From: Sphingobacteriaceae bacterium
GTDB lineage: Bacteria; Bacteroidota; Bacteroidia; B-17B0; Aurantibacillaceae
Length of the DNA stretch: 64,000 bases
Direction of reading: 5' to 3'
Assembly (NCBI GenBank): GCA_947453445.1
Contig: CANGGP010000008.1
Coordinates: 1 to 64,000 of the forward strand
Every line of letters starts with the position of its first letter. The first letter of the stretch is position 1. The position numbers and the translations under genes are program-made. The notes beneath the pieces are model-generated. The model ran no database searches. It saw only the letters and a program-made list of their open reading frames with translations, and was not told the DNA's origin. Below, piece after piece: positions 25,685-33,027 of the stretch.

Positions 25685-26355
25685 TGGATTTCAATAAAAG
25701 AAAGGATGTGGTGTTCATTGTGTTGGCCGGATTTTTTATCACCAATGCCATTGTTGCCGAACTAATTGGCGGTAAATTGGTCCAATTTTTTGGATTATTT
25801 ACGCAAAGTATTGGCATCATTCTTTGGCCAATTGTTTTTTTACTCACCGATTTAATCAACGAACATTATGGCATGAAAGGCGTACGCAAATTAACTTACA
25901 TTACAGTTGGTTTAATTGCTTATACTTTTATCTTAATTTCAATCGGTATAAAAATCCATGCCGTTGGCTTCAGTCCTGTGAATGATGCAAATTTTAATAC
26001 TGTATTCGGACAAAGTCAGTGGATCATAGTAGGAAGTATTGTGGCTTTTTTCTTTTCACAATTGGTGGATGTATATGTATTTTGGGTTTTTAGAAATAAA
26101 ACAAACGGCAAATATATTTGGTTGCGCGCTACGGGCAGTACGGTTGTGAGTCAATTAATCGATACCTTTGTGGTGCAGTTCATTGCCTTTGTAATTCCCG
26201 GAAAATGGGCCTTTAACGAGTTTCTGAAAAATGCAACTTGGGGTTATGGATTTAAATTGCTAGTGGCACTGTGCTTAATTCCTTTTATATATTTAGGGCA
26301 TTATGCAATTAATAAATTTTTAAAAATTCATCATCACTCACAAGTAAACGAATGA
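25684..26355 (+). CDS. Queuosine precursor transporter (VUT/YhhQ family)
   Basis: A 223-residue membrane protein of the vitamin-uptake-transporter family. Motifs include FFITNAIVAELIGGKLVQ in helix 1, WPIVFLLTDLINEHYGMKGV, and SQLIDTFVVQFIAF in helix 5, along with six predicted helices. E. coli YhhQ imports preQ0 and preQ1, which tgt in this window would use. It overlaps crcB by one base and the rhomboid by four (ATGA). The transport substrate is inferred from family knowledge. Confidence 0.88.
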   Translation: MDFNKRKDVVFIVLAGFFITNAIVAELIGGKLVQFFGLFTQSIGIILWPIVFLLTDLINEHYGMKGVRKLTYITVGLIAYTFILISIGIKIHAVGFSPVNDANFNTVFGQSQWIIVGSIVAFFFSQLVDVYVFWVFRNKTNGKYIWLRATGSTVVSQLIDTFVVQFIAFVIPGKWAFNEFLKNATWGYGFKLLVALCLIPFIYLGHYAINKFLKIHHHSQVNE

Positions 26356-26990
26356 TCACCATTACCTTTTTAGTTGTAATCATTGCCTATTCAATTTATG
26401 CGCTATACGACAGAAACATAATGGCCAAATACTTGTTTCATCCTTATTCTATTTTTCATTTTAAAGAACACTATCGCTTTTTAACGCACGCGTTTATTCA
26501 TGGCGATTGGATGCACCTGGCCTTTAATTGCTTGGCTTTGTATAGTTTTGGCTTACCACTCGAAAATAAATTGTTTGGCAACCCTAACTTTTTTGATCCT
26601 AAATTTGGTAAAATTCTTTACATCTTATTATTCACCGGTGGAATTTATGCAGCATCTTTAACCGAATACTTACGAAATAAAAACAATCCAAATTACACCT
26701 CACTTGGCGCAAGTGGCGCCATCTCTTCTATTCTGTTTTGTTATATTATTGTGAGTCCTACCTCCTGGATTTCATTCTTCTTTTTCCCTTTACAAGGTTG
26801 GATCGCAGGCATATTGCTTCTAAGCGTAAGTTATATTCTTATTAGAAGAAAACGTTTAGGCAGTTATAACGACAACATCAGCCATGAATCTCACTTTTGG
26901 GGCGCCATATATGGCATTGCATTTATTGCCGTGGTGAAACCACTATTTATTAAGCATTTTGTATTAGAGATTGCCGCCATCTTCCATTAA
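26352..26990 (+). CDS. Rhomboid family intramembrane serine protease
   Basis: A 212-residue protein with about six helices. Rhomboid landmarks are LTHAFIHGDWMHLAFNCLALYSFG (the H-x-x-x-N helix), the catalytic serine in LGASGAISSILF (G-x-S-G), and the catalytic His in SHESHFWGAIYGI. It cleaves within or near the membrane; substrates are unknown. Its ATG overlaps the transporter stop. In Bacteroidota such rhomboids act in the inner membrane, and one family member is known to process secreted proteins, but nothing here identifies a target. Confidence 0.9.
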   Translation: MITITFLVVIIAYSIYALYDRNIMAKYLFHPYSIFHFKEHYRFLTHAFIHGDWMHLAFNCLALYSFGLPLENKLFGNPNFFDPKFGKILYILLFTGGIYAASLTEYLRNKNNPNYTSLGASGAISSILFCYIIVSPTSWISFFFFPLQGWIAGILLLSVSYILIRRKRLGSYNDNISHESHFWGAIYGIAFIAVVKPLFIKHFVLEIAAIFH

Positions 26991-26991
26991 A

Positions 26992-27021
26992 TGAAACGCA
27001 ACGAATGTTGCTGTTTTCATA
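26992..27021 (+). other. Hairpin after the rhomboid gene
   Basis: GCAAC at 26999-27003 pairs with GTTGC at 27008-27012 around a 4-base loop, and ATGAAA and TTTCAT flank it with a small bulge. It lies directly after the rhomboid stop, between convergent genes, but has no T-run. Confidence 0.4.
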
Positions 27022-27054
27022 AATGCGATACAAAAAATTTGAGAATTTTCCGGC

Positions 27055-27447
27055 CTACTTATCCAGAATGGCTTTAATATTGGGTTTAAAATAATTCGAT
27101 GATTTTAAAATCTTACCATCTTCTCTGAAAATCGGCTCTCCATTGTCGTCCAACTTGCTCATGTTACTGCGGTGAATTTCATCATAAACTTCTTCAATTT
27201 TATGTTGTAATCCATGCTTTAAAATGGTGCCGAATAAAATATATAACTGATCACCCAACGCATCTGCAATCTCAACCAAGTCTCCATTTTTGCATGCTTC
27301 AAGGTACTCATCGTTTTCTTCTTTAATTAAATTATAACGCAAAGTGTAATCCTTTTCATCAATGAGTTTAATTTCACTTGCGTTGCCAATTTTAAATACT
27401 TCGTGAAACTCAGCAACTGCTTTAATTTTCTCCTTCAAAATGCTCAT
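27055..27447 (-). CDS. MazG-like nucleotide pyrophosphohydrolase
   Basis: A 130-residue protein of the all-alpha NTP pyrophosphatase superfamily. The metal-binding pattern is present: E-x-x-E within LIKEENDEYLEAC, then ExxD within EIADALGDQLYILFGTIL. The tail YDEIHRSNMSKLDDNGEPIF and SSNYFKPNI matches the short MazG/HisE-like proteins common in Bacteroidota and phages. It may clean the nucleotide pool of non-canonical NTPs. Its ATG overlaps the ompH-type stop (TAATG), so it is coupled to that gene, although no functional link is apparent. Confidence 0.82.
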   Translation of the reverse strand: MSILKEKIKAVAEFHEVFKIGNASEIKLIDEKDYTLRYNLIKEENDEYLEACKNGDLVEIADALGDQLYILFGTILKHGLQHKIEEVYDEIHRSNMSKLDDNGEPIFREDGKILKSSNYFKPNIKAILDK

Positions 27448-28091
27448 TACTTTTTCGATTTTCTAATTTTGTATTCTGCATTTAATGCCGCTATTACTTC
27501 ATCGGTTATTTCTAAGGAAGCGTTCCCCAATAACATGGTTGGCACGGCTTCGCTATATGAAATTACATAGTCATATCTACCTTGGTTCCACTTGATTAAA
27601 AAATCACGCACAGTTTTTTGAAAGGCTGCATTTTTATCATTTAAATCAAGCGACAAATTATCCATTTGCATTTGTTTGTTTTCAGCTTCTTTTTGCAAGG
27701 ACATGATTTCACGTTCCTTGTTTTGCATTTCACTTGCCGGAGCGATACCGGCCTTGGCAGAAGTTTGATACTCCTCCACCTTTTTTTGATACAAATTACT
27801 CAAATTGGCAATGCTCGATTCGATGGCATTTTTACGTTGTGTTGATTCTTTTACCAAATCATTAATTTCTGCGCTTTCTTCATTTAATCTGTCGATATTC
27901 ACAAACACAATTTTACCAGTGGGTGCATTCGAAGGCATTTGCGTTTTTACTTTTGTTTCGGCTTTTTTGCCCGATTCCTCAGATTTTGATGCCTCAACTT
28001 CATTCGACTTATTTGGCACATACACCTTGTAAAACAAAAACACAACAGCCAATGTTAAAACAACATTCAAACCTATAACTAATCTATTCAT
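27447..28091 (-). CDS. OmpH/Skp family periplasmic chaperone
   Basis: A Skp-like chaperone of about 214 residues. It has a signal-anchor (MNRLVIGLNVVLTLAVVFLFYKVYV), an A/K/S-rich spacer, and the OmpH core starting GKIVFVNIDRLNEESAEIND. A long coiled coil follows (about 80-170; NKEREIMSLQKEAENKQMQM), then a KTVRDFLIKWNQGRYDYVISYS end. Skp proteins hold unfolded outer-membrane proteins during transit. I start at ATG 28091 rather than the longer frame at 28130, since this places the hydrophobic segment at the N terminus. The hydrophobic segment is uncleaved-looking, so the protein may remain membrane-anchored. Confidence 0.83.
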   Translation of the reverse strand: MNRLVIGLNVVLTLAVVFLFYKVYVPNKSNEVEASKSEESGKKAETKVKTQMPSNAPTGKIVFVNIDRLNEESAEINDLVKESTQRKNAIESSIANLSNLYQKKVEEYQTSAKAGIAPASEMQNKEREIMSLQKEAENKQMQMDNLSLDLNDKNAAFQKTVRDFLIKWNQGRYDYVISYSEAVPTMLLGNASLEITDEVIAALNAEYKIRKSKK

Positions 28092-28154
28092 TTTTAATTT
28101 TAATTTCGGGTACAAATATAAACTTAGCAAAGTCTATAAGCAATTAAAAGCGAT

Positions 28155-29276
28155 TCAATTCAGTGCTAATTGCACATTTTTTGGCGATTTTACATCGAAT
28201 TGCTTCACATAAGCCTCTACTTCTTTCTCAATGGCCTTCTCATTAAAACATGCAGCGTTTAACTCATGCAAACACCAAGCATTATAATCCAGCGAATAAC
28301 CGTTACTCGATTCTTTACAAAAACTTTTCTCGTAGTTCGGAATTTTCTCAAAAACAGATGGCTTCAATTTTAATAAATGCTGTTCACTTTTATAATTCTT
28401 AAAATCACCCGTTAAATATTGCGGCCAAGTTCCCAACTTTGTAAAAAATGGAAGTATTAAAAACAAGGCAACCACAAGATAAAATAATGGCACTCCCATC
28501 AAAAAACTCGGACTAAAATACCTTTGTTTTGTTTTTCCTGAAAATAAAAACAATGCCAAGAGTATAAACATCGGCTGGCTAATCCAGAGTGGATAATTAT
28601 AATTACCAAAAGCCGGCATCATGAGGAAAAACAATAACAGATGAAACAACACCACCAAGGCAAAAGCAAGATATCGGATTGAAGTAATAATTAATCCCAA
28701 ACCAATAAACACCATTAAATATGGAATAGAAACGCCTATTTTCAAAAAAAACAAATAGTGTCTTTCGCTTAAAATCTTTTGCAAAGGGGCAATCGTGTAA
28801 GTAAATTCTTCTTGCACAAAAAAGGAATTAAATCGATTTAATCCCGCAAAAAAATACACTGAAGCAAAAATTAATTGCAGGATAATAAAATACGAAGTGA
28901 ATTTATTTGAATCATCAACCCTACCGTCGTAAAACACAAAAGCCGTTAACATGGCATTGTATAAGAAGAACCATGGCTGCAATCGGTTTAAATCTGCCAA
29001 AACAAAAACGGTAGCAATCACCAGTGATAAAAACATGATTAACCTTTGCTTGCGTAAAAACATGGAAGCAATCAGCAGCAAACAATAACAAGCCAATAAA
29101 CTAATTTCACCCCATTCATTTAAATAAAACCAAGTCCATACCTGTGATCGCGGAAAACTTCTTTCACCGCACCACAAATGCAAACTGCTTAATACCGACA
29201 CCAAAAGTGATACCGTTAAAATGTTTTTAAGAATGGCCATTCGCTTTGGAATGGATAATTGTAATCCTTCTATCAT
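28155..29276 (-). CDS. Polytopic membrane protein, possibly HTTM-like
   Basis: The 373-residue protein has about nine hydrophobic helices, with the last roughly 90 residues soluble and rich in charged residues and cysteine. A conserved-looking segment, SVYFFAGLNRFNSFFVQEEF, resembles the YF-AGL-K motif of HTTM (vitamin-K-carboxylase-related) membrane proteins, but the other motifs are unclear, so this is only a suggestion. I start at ATG 29276 because it overlaps the stop of the NlpC/P60 gene as ATGA, indicating translational coupling. A longer frame to 29300 would use TTG. Its role may relate to the cell envelope, given the coupled cell-wall enzyme. Confidence 0.6.
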   Translation of the reverse strand: MIEGLQLSIPKRMAILKNILTVSLLVSVLSSLHLWCGERSFPRSQVWTWFYLNEWGEISLLACYCLLLIASMFLRKQRLIMFLSLVIATVFVLADLNRLQPWFFLYNAMLTAFVFYDGRVDDSNKFTSYFIILQLIFASVYFFAGLNRFNSFFVQEEFTYTIAPLQKILSERHYLFFLKIGVSIPYLMVFIGLGLIITSIRYLAFALVVLFHLLLFFLMMPAFGNYNYPLWISQPMFILLALFLFSGKTKQRYFSPSFLMGVPLFYLVVALFLILPFFTKLGTWPQYLTGDFKNYKSEQHLLKLKPSVFEKIPNYEKSFCKESSNGYSLDYNAWCLHELNAACFNEKAIEKEVEAYVKQFDVKSPKNVQLALN

Positions 29277-29839
29277 GTTTTTTTTATTCTCCCTGCGCAA
29301 AAAAAATATTTTTTATAATACGCTTCTTCAATACTATTTAGCATTACACCTTTACTCGTACTGGCATGCACAAAATATTTTTGTTTAACACAAACACCAA
29401 CATGTGATATTTTATCGCCATTTATCTTAAAAAAAAATAAATCTCCTTGCTTCGCTTCGTCCGACGATATTTGCTCACAGGATTTAAACATTTCGCTTGC
29501 TGTTCGACTCAACGTTGTTTGATAAACCGTTTCGTATAACATGCAAGCAAAGCAACTGCAGTCTACACCATCCTTTTTACAGCCACCGTATTTATAAGGA
29601 ACGCCATACCAATCATCCACAAAACGCAATAATTTATCGTGGTGGATTTCTTTTAAGCCAATCCCCAATTTCTGTTGCATCGCAATCTCACCTTCAGTAC
29701 CACTTTTTTCACTTTGTTTTGGTTTTGAATGTTGTGCTGTATTTGTTTTTGTTTTGCTTTGCTTTTGTTGATGTTTACACGAAAAAAGCAACAACAAACA
29801 CAAAAAGACCCCAAATATGACTTTCAAATGCCTGAACAT
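29273..29839 (-). CDS. NlpC/P60 family peptidoglycan hydrolase lipoprotein
   Basis: The 188-residue product has a lipoprotein signal (GVFLCLLLLFSCKHQQ, Cys at about residue 21), a charged K/Q/T/S linker, and an NlpC/P60 (C40) domain from about 75. The catalytic Cys is in GVDCSCFACMLYETV and the His in KISHVGVCVK, with the third residue (HAST, His) near KYFVHASTSKGV. This family cleaves gamma-D-Glu-diaminopimelate bonds of the stem peptide. Here the fold's usual DCSGF motif reads DCSCF, a small deviation. The enzyme sits at the periplasmic face of a membrane. The membrane-protein gene downstream overlaps it (ATGA). Confidence 0.88.
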   Translation of the reverse strand: MFRHLKVIFGVFLCLLLLFSCKHQQKQSKTKTNTAQHSKPKQSEKSGTEGEIAMQQKLGIGLKEIHHDKLLRFVDDWYGVPYKYGGCKKDGVDCSCFACMLYETVYQTTLSRTASEMFKSCEQISSDEAKQGDLFFFKINGDKISHVGVCVKQKYFVHASTSKGVMLNSIEEAYYKKYFFCAGRIKKT

Positions 29840-29845
29840 TAAGAT

Positions 29846-29853
29846 TAAAGTTA
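29846..29853 (-). promoter_or_regulatory. Candidate -7 element for the NlpC/P60 gene
   Basis: On the minus strand it reads TAACTTTA, one base from TAnnTTTG, ending 6 bases before the ATG at 29839. No TTG at -33. Confidence 0.38.
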
Positions 29854-29982
29854 CGCCTAATTAAAGTGGCTTTTTCGCTGTTTTCAGCCAATTTTGTACA
29901 AGGCTTTGTTAATTTAAATTTGCTTTCCAAATTGGCTGTTTTGCTTAAAAAATGGCTATTTTTAAGCATATTTATTTATAGA

Positions 29983-32076
29983 ATGGAAGAATTGTCCTTA
30001 TCAGAAAGCAAATTGAAAACCAAAATTCCCATAGACACCCTTAAAAGAGCATACGAATTAATGTGCACGGCCAAAAGCATGACCGATCTTTTTGAAACCA
30101 ATAAGGATGTCACTGCCAAATACGTTCACGCCACCAGCCGCGGCCACGAAGCAGTTCAAATTGCATTGGGAATTCAATTGTTACCCCAAGATTATTTAAG
30201 TGCCTATTACCGCGACGACAGTGTTTTATTAAGCATCGGTTTGCAACCCTTCGATTTAATGTTACAATTATTGGCCAAAAGAAATGATATTTTTTCCGGA
30301 GGCCGAACTTACTATTCGCACCCCAGTTTAAAAAGGGATGATATGCCCAAGATCCCCCACCAAAGCAGCGCAACAGGCATGCAAGCCATTCCGGCAGTTG
30401 GTATGGCCATGGGCATGCAATACATTGAACAAATGAATTTGCAGCCGCATGCAAATCAAGTTAAACCAATTACCATTTGCTCTTTGGGCGATGCCAGTTG
30501 CACCGAAGGTGAAGTTTCTGAAGCCTTGCAAATGGCTACTCTTCGTCAACTTCCCATCTTGTTTTTTATTCAAGACAATGAGTGGGATATCAGCGCGCAA
30601 GCAAAAGAAATTCGCTCGCAAGACATGAGTGAGTACGCCAAAGGCTTCAAAGGACTTGAAACACGATCAATTGACGGCACCGATTTTATTTTATCATTTA
30701 ATACAATCAAAGAGTGCCTCGATATAATTCGTAACGAACGCCGTCCAATTTTACTGCACGCCAAAGTACCTTTGTTAAACCATCATACCAGCGGTGTTCG
30801 TAAAGAATGGTATCGCCATGATTTGGAGGAAGCAGCCAAACGTGATCCATTACCGCGCTTGCGAAACCAACTCATTATTGCCGGTATGTCGGCAACCGAA
30901 ATTCAAAACATCGAAGATGCAGCAAAATTAAAGGTGGAAGCCGATTACCAAAAGGCATTATTAGAAGAGGATCCACAACCTGAAGATTTATTTAAACACG
31001 AATTTGCTCCTTGCCCAATCACTGAAGAAAAAGGCGAAAGAAGTCCAAGCGGCAAACAGCCAACCGTTATGGTCGACAGTGCTTTGTTTGCCATTCGCGA
31101 ATTAATGAACAAACACCCTGAATGTCTTTTATACGGACAAGATGTTGGCGCTCGCTTAGGCGGTGTATTCCGCGAAGCAGCCACCTTGGCGCAACAATTC
31201 GGCGATCACAGGGTTTTTAATACGCCCATACAAGAAGCTTTAATTGTTGGTTCAACCGTTGGCATGAGTGCACTCGGATTAAAGCCCATTGTTGAAGTAC
31301 AATTTGCCGATTACATTTGGCCGGGCCTTAACCAACTTTTTACCGAAGTAAGTCGCAGTTGTTATTTAACCAACGGCAAATGGCCTGTGAGCATGATACT
31401 CAGAGTGCCCATTGGCGCATACGGCAGTGGCGGCCCTTACCATTCAAGTTCTGTTGAAAGTGTATTAACCAATATTAGAGGTATTAAAATTGCCTATCCA
31501 AGTACCGGTGCTGATTTAAAAGGCCTCATGAAAGCAGCTTTTTATGATCCAAATCCGGTCATTATGCTCGAACACAAAGGATTGTATTGGAGTAAAATTA
31601 AAGGCACCGAAGACGCAAAAACCATTGAACCCGATGAAGATTATATCATTCCTTTCGGTAAGTCACGATTAGTGATAGAGGCCACTGAAACCCATGTTAA
31701 ATCAGGCAATTCAATGTGCATCATCACTTACGGCATGGGTGTTTATTGGGCTAAAACGGCTGCTAAAAAATTTGATGGTCAAATCGAAATCATCGATTTA
31801 AGAACCCTGTTTCCTTTGGATGAAGAGGCTTTGTTTGAAGCCGCAAAAAAACACGGTAAAATTATGGTACTCACCGAAGAGCCTGTACTCAATGGTTTCT
31901 CGCAAAGTATTGCAGCACGCATCAGCGAAAATTGTTTCCGCTATTTGGATGCTCCAGTTAAAATTGTGGGAAGCGAAAATTTACCGGCCATTCCATTAAA
32001 TTCAACCTTAGAAAAAACGATGCTGCCCAATGCCGAAAAAGTTGAAGTGGCAATTCAGTCGATGTTAGCGTTTTAA
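29983..32076 (+). CDS. Fused alpha/beta E1 subunit of a 2-oxoacid dehydrogenase
   Basis: A 697-residue thiamine-diphosphate enzyme joining both E1 subunits. The alpha part (about 15-330) has the cofactor motif ICSLGDASCTEGEVSEAL...QDNEWDIS. The beta part (about 350-697) has DVGARLGGVFREA, NTPIQEALIVGSTVGMS, VEVQFADYIWPGLNQL and MLEHKGLYWS. The fusion and the sequence best fit branched-chain 2-oxoacid dehydrogenase E1 rather than pyruvate E1, but the substrate cannot be proven. E2 and E3 genes are not in the window. I start at ATG 29983, where homology begins; an upstream GTG at 29866 would add a hydrophobic stretch absent from this cytosolic family. Confidence 0.9.
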   Translation: MEELSLSESKLKTKIPIDTLKRAYELMCTAKSMTDLFETNKDVTAKYVHATSRGHEAVQIALGIQLLPQDYLSAYYRDDSVLLSIGLQPFDLMLQLLAKRNDIFSGGRTYYSHPSLKRDDMPKIPHQSSATGMQAIPAVGMAMGMQYIEQMNLQPHANQVKPITICSLGDASCTEGEVSEALQMATLRQLPILFFIQDNEWDISAQAKEIRSQDMSEYAKGFKGLETRSIDGTDFILSFNTIKECLDIIRNERRPILLHAKVPLLNHHTSGVRKEWYRHDLEEAAKRDPLPRLRNQLIIAGMSATEIQNIEDAAKLKVEADYQKALLEEDPQPEDLFKHEFAPCPITEEKGERSPSGKQPTVMVDSALFAIRELMNKHPECLLYGQDVGARLGGVFREAATLAQQFGDHRVFNTPIQEALIVGSTVGMSALGLKPIVEVQFADYIWPGLNQLFTEVSRSCYLTNGKWPVSMILRVPIGAYGSGGPYHSSSVESVLTNIRGIKIAYPSTGADLKGLMKAAFYDPNPVIMLEHKGLYWSKIKGTEDAKTIEPDEDYIIPFGKSRLVIEATETHVKSGNSMCIITYGMGVYWAKTAAKKFDGQIEIIDLRTLFPLDEEALFEAAKKHGKIMVLTEEPVLNGFSQSIAARISENCFRYLDAPVKIVGSENLPAIPLNSTLEKTMLPNAEKVEVAIQSMLAF

Positions 32077-32085
32077 GTTTAAACC

Positions 32086-32946
32086 TTAATAAACCACAAA
32101 GCTTTTATTGGCCTTGGCCTTTTCAAGCAGTATTTGTTTATATTGATTGATTAATGCGGTTTTGCGCCCGTTGACTATAAATTTTTTGATGTTTTGCTTT
32201 TCAAAGTTTAATGGCGACAAGGCATTTTTCACCTTCACATCTTTTATTTTCAAAAAATAAAAGTAACTGTCGTCAGAATACTGCACGACCCTGCCAACAT
32301 ACATGCTCACATCGGGTTGGTCTTTTAAGGCAGGAATTTCCCTTCTAATCTCATCCATGAACAACCATGTACTGTCGTTCAAAAAGTAATTTTCGGCATG
32401 CTGTGCGCACATCGCTTTTAATTGATTTACATCCGCCGGATTTACCGAAACCACAAGTCGCTTTATTTTCTCAATGGGTGGTGCTTTTAAAGGAACCTTA
32501 ATGTAATTTACTTTTACAATGTTTTCTTTCAGAATAAAATTATCACGGTGTTGATTATAATAATCGCTGATTTCGGCAATGTCGATTGTCGTGTCTAAAT
32601 TGGCCTCAATAATTTTGCTTTGATAGATAAAATTGATCAATTCCTTGCGGTAAGCCTCCACTTGTTTTTCAATCGACAATTCACTTTCATACAACTTAGT
32701 TTTGGCTTCTTGATAAAACAAAGCCTCTTTGGCCCAGTGTTCAATTAATTTCTGTTTTAAACTCAAACTGTCTTTATCTTCCAAACCAAGCGATGTAGCG
32801 TTGTATAGCTCATCTCTGTGGAGCGACTCCTCGCCTGCCTTGGCAATGGCATTTTGACTATCATCCAGTTCATTCCCTTTTTTATTCTTACAAGAAGCAA
32901 AGGAAAATAACAATAGCATCAAAAAATATAGTCTACCCATTCTCAT
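32086..32946 (-). CDS. SurA/PpiC-related lipoprotein without a parvulin domain
   Basis: The 286-residue protein has a lipoprotein signal (LYFLMLLLFSFASCKNKK, Cys near residue 19). A long helical region follows (SLKQKLIEHWAKEALFYQEA, DIAEISDYYNQHRDNF) of the sort that makes up the N- and C-terminal chaperone lobe of SurA. No recognisable parvulin active-site region is present, so it probably works as a periplasmic holdase. It follows the SurA-like gene by 81 bases, with a strong terminator between them, so it needs its own promoter or read-through. The family match is by layout and neighbours only. Confidence 0.65.
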   Translation of the reverse strand: MRMGRLYFLMLLLFSFASCKNKKGNELDDSQNAIAKAGEESLHRDELYNATSLGLEDKDSLSLKQKLIEHWAKEALFYQEAKTKLYESELSIEKQVEAYRKELINFIYQSKIIEANLDTTIDIAEISDYYNQHRDNFILKENIVKVNYIKVPLKAPPIEKIKRLVVSVNPADVNQLKAMCAQHAENYFLNDSTWLFMDEIRREIPALKDQPDVSMYVGRVVQYSDDSYFYFLKIKDVKVKNALSPLNFEKQNIKKFIVNGRKTALINQYKQILLEKAKANKSFVVY

Positions 32947-32992
32947 TGTTTTTAAAACTAATGCTTTTTTTCCAAAGCACGATGTTTGAAAT

Positions 32993-33022
32993 CAAAAAAA
33001 AACCGACTGTTAAGTCGGTTTC
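32993..33022 (-). terminator. Terminator after the SurA-like gene
   Basis: On the minus strand AACCGACT and AGTCGGTT form an 8-bp stem around a 4-base loop (stem arms at 33001-33008 and 33013-33020). It runs into a run of T residues 6 bases after the SurA-like stop codon. Confidence 0.85.
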
Positions 33023-33027
33023 TTAAA

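Noticed and set aside
29866-29982. GTG start extending the fused E1 enzyme
   Set aside because: It would add a hydrophobic leader to a cytosolic enzyme; homology starts at 29983.
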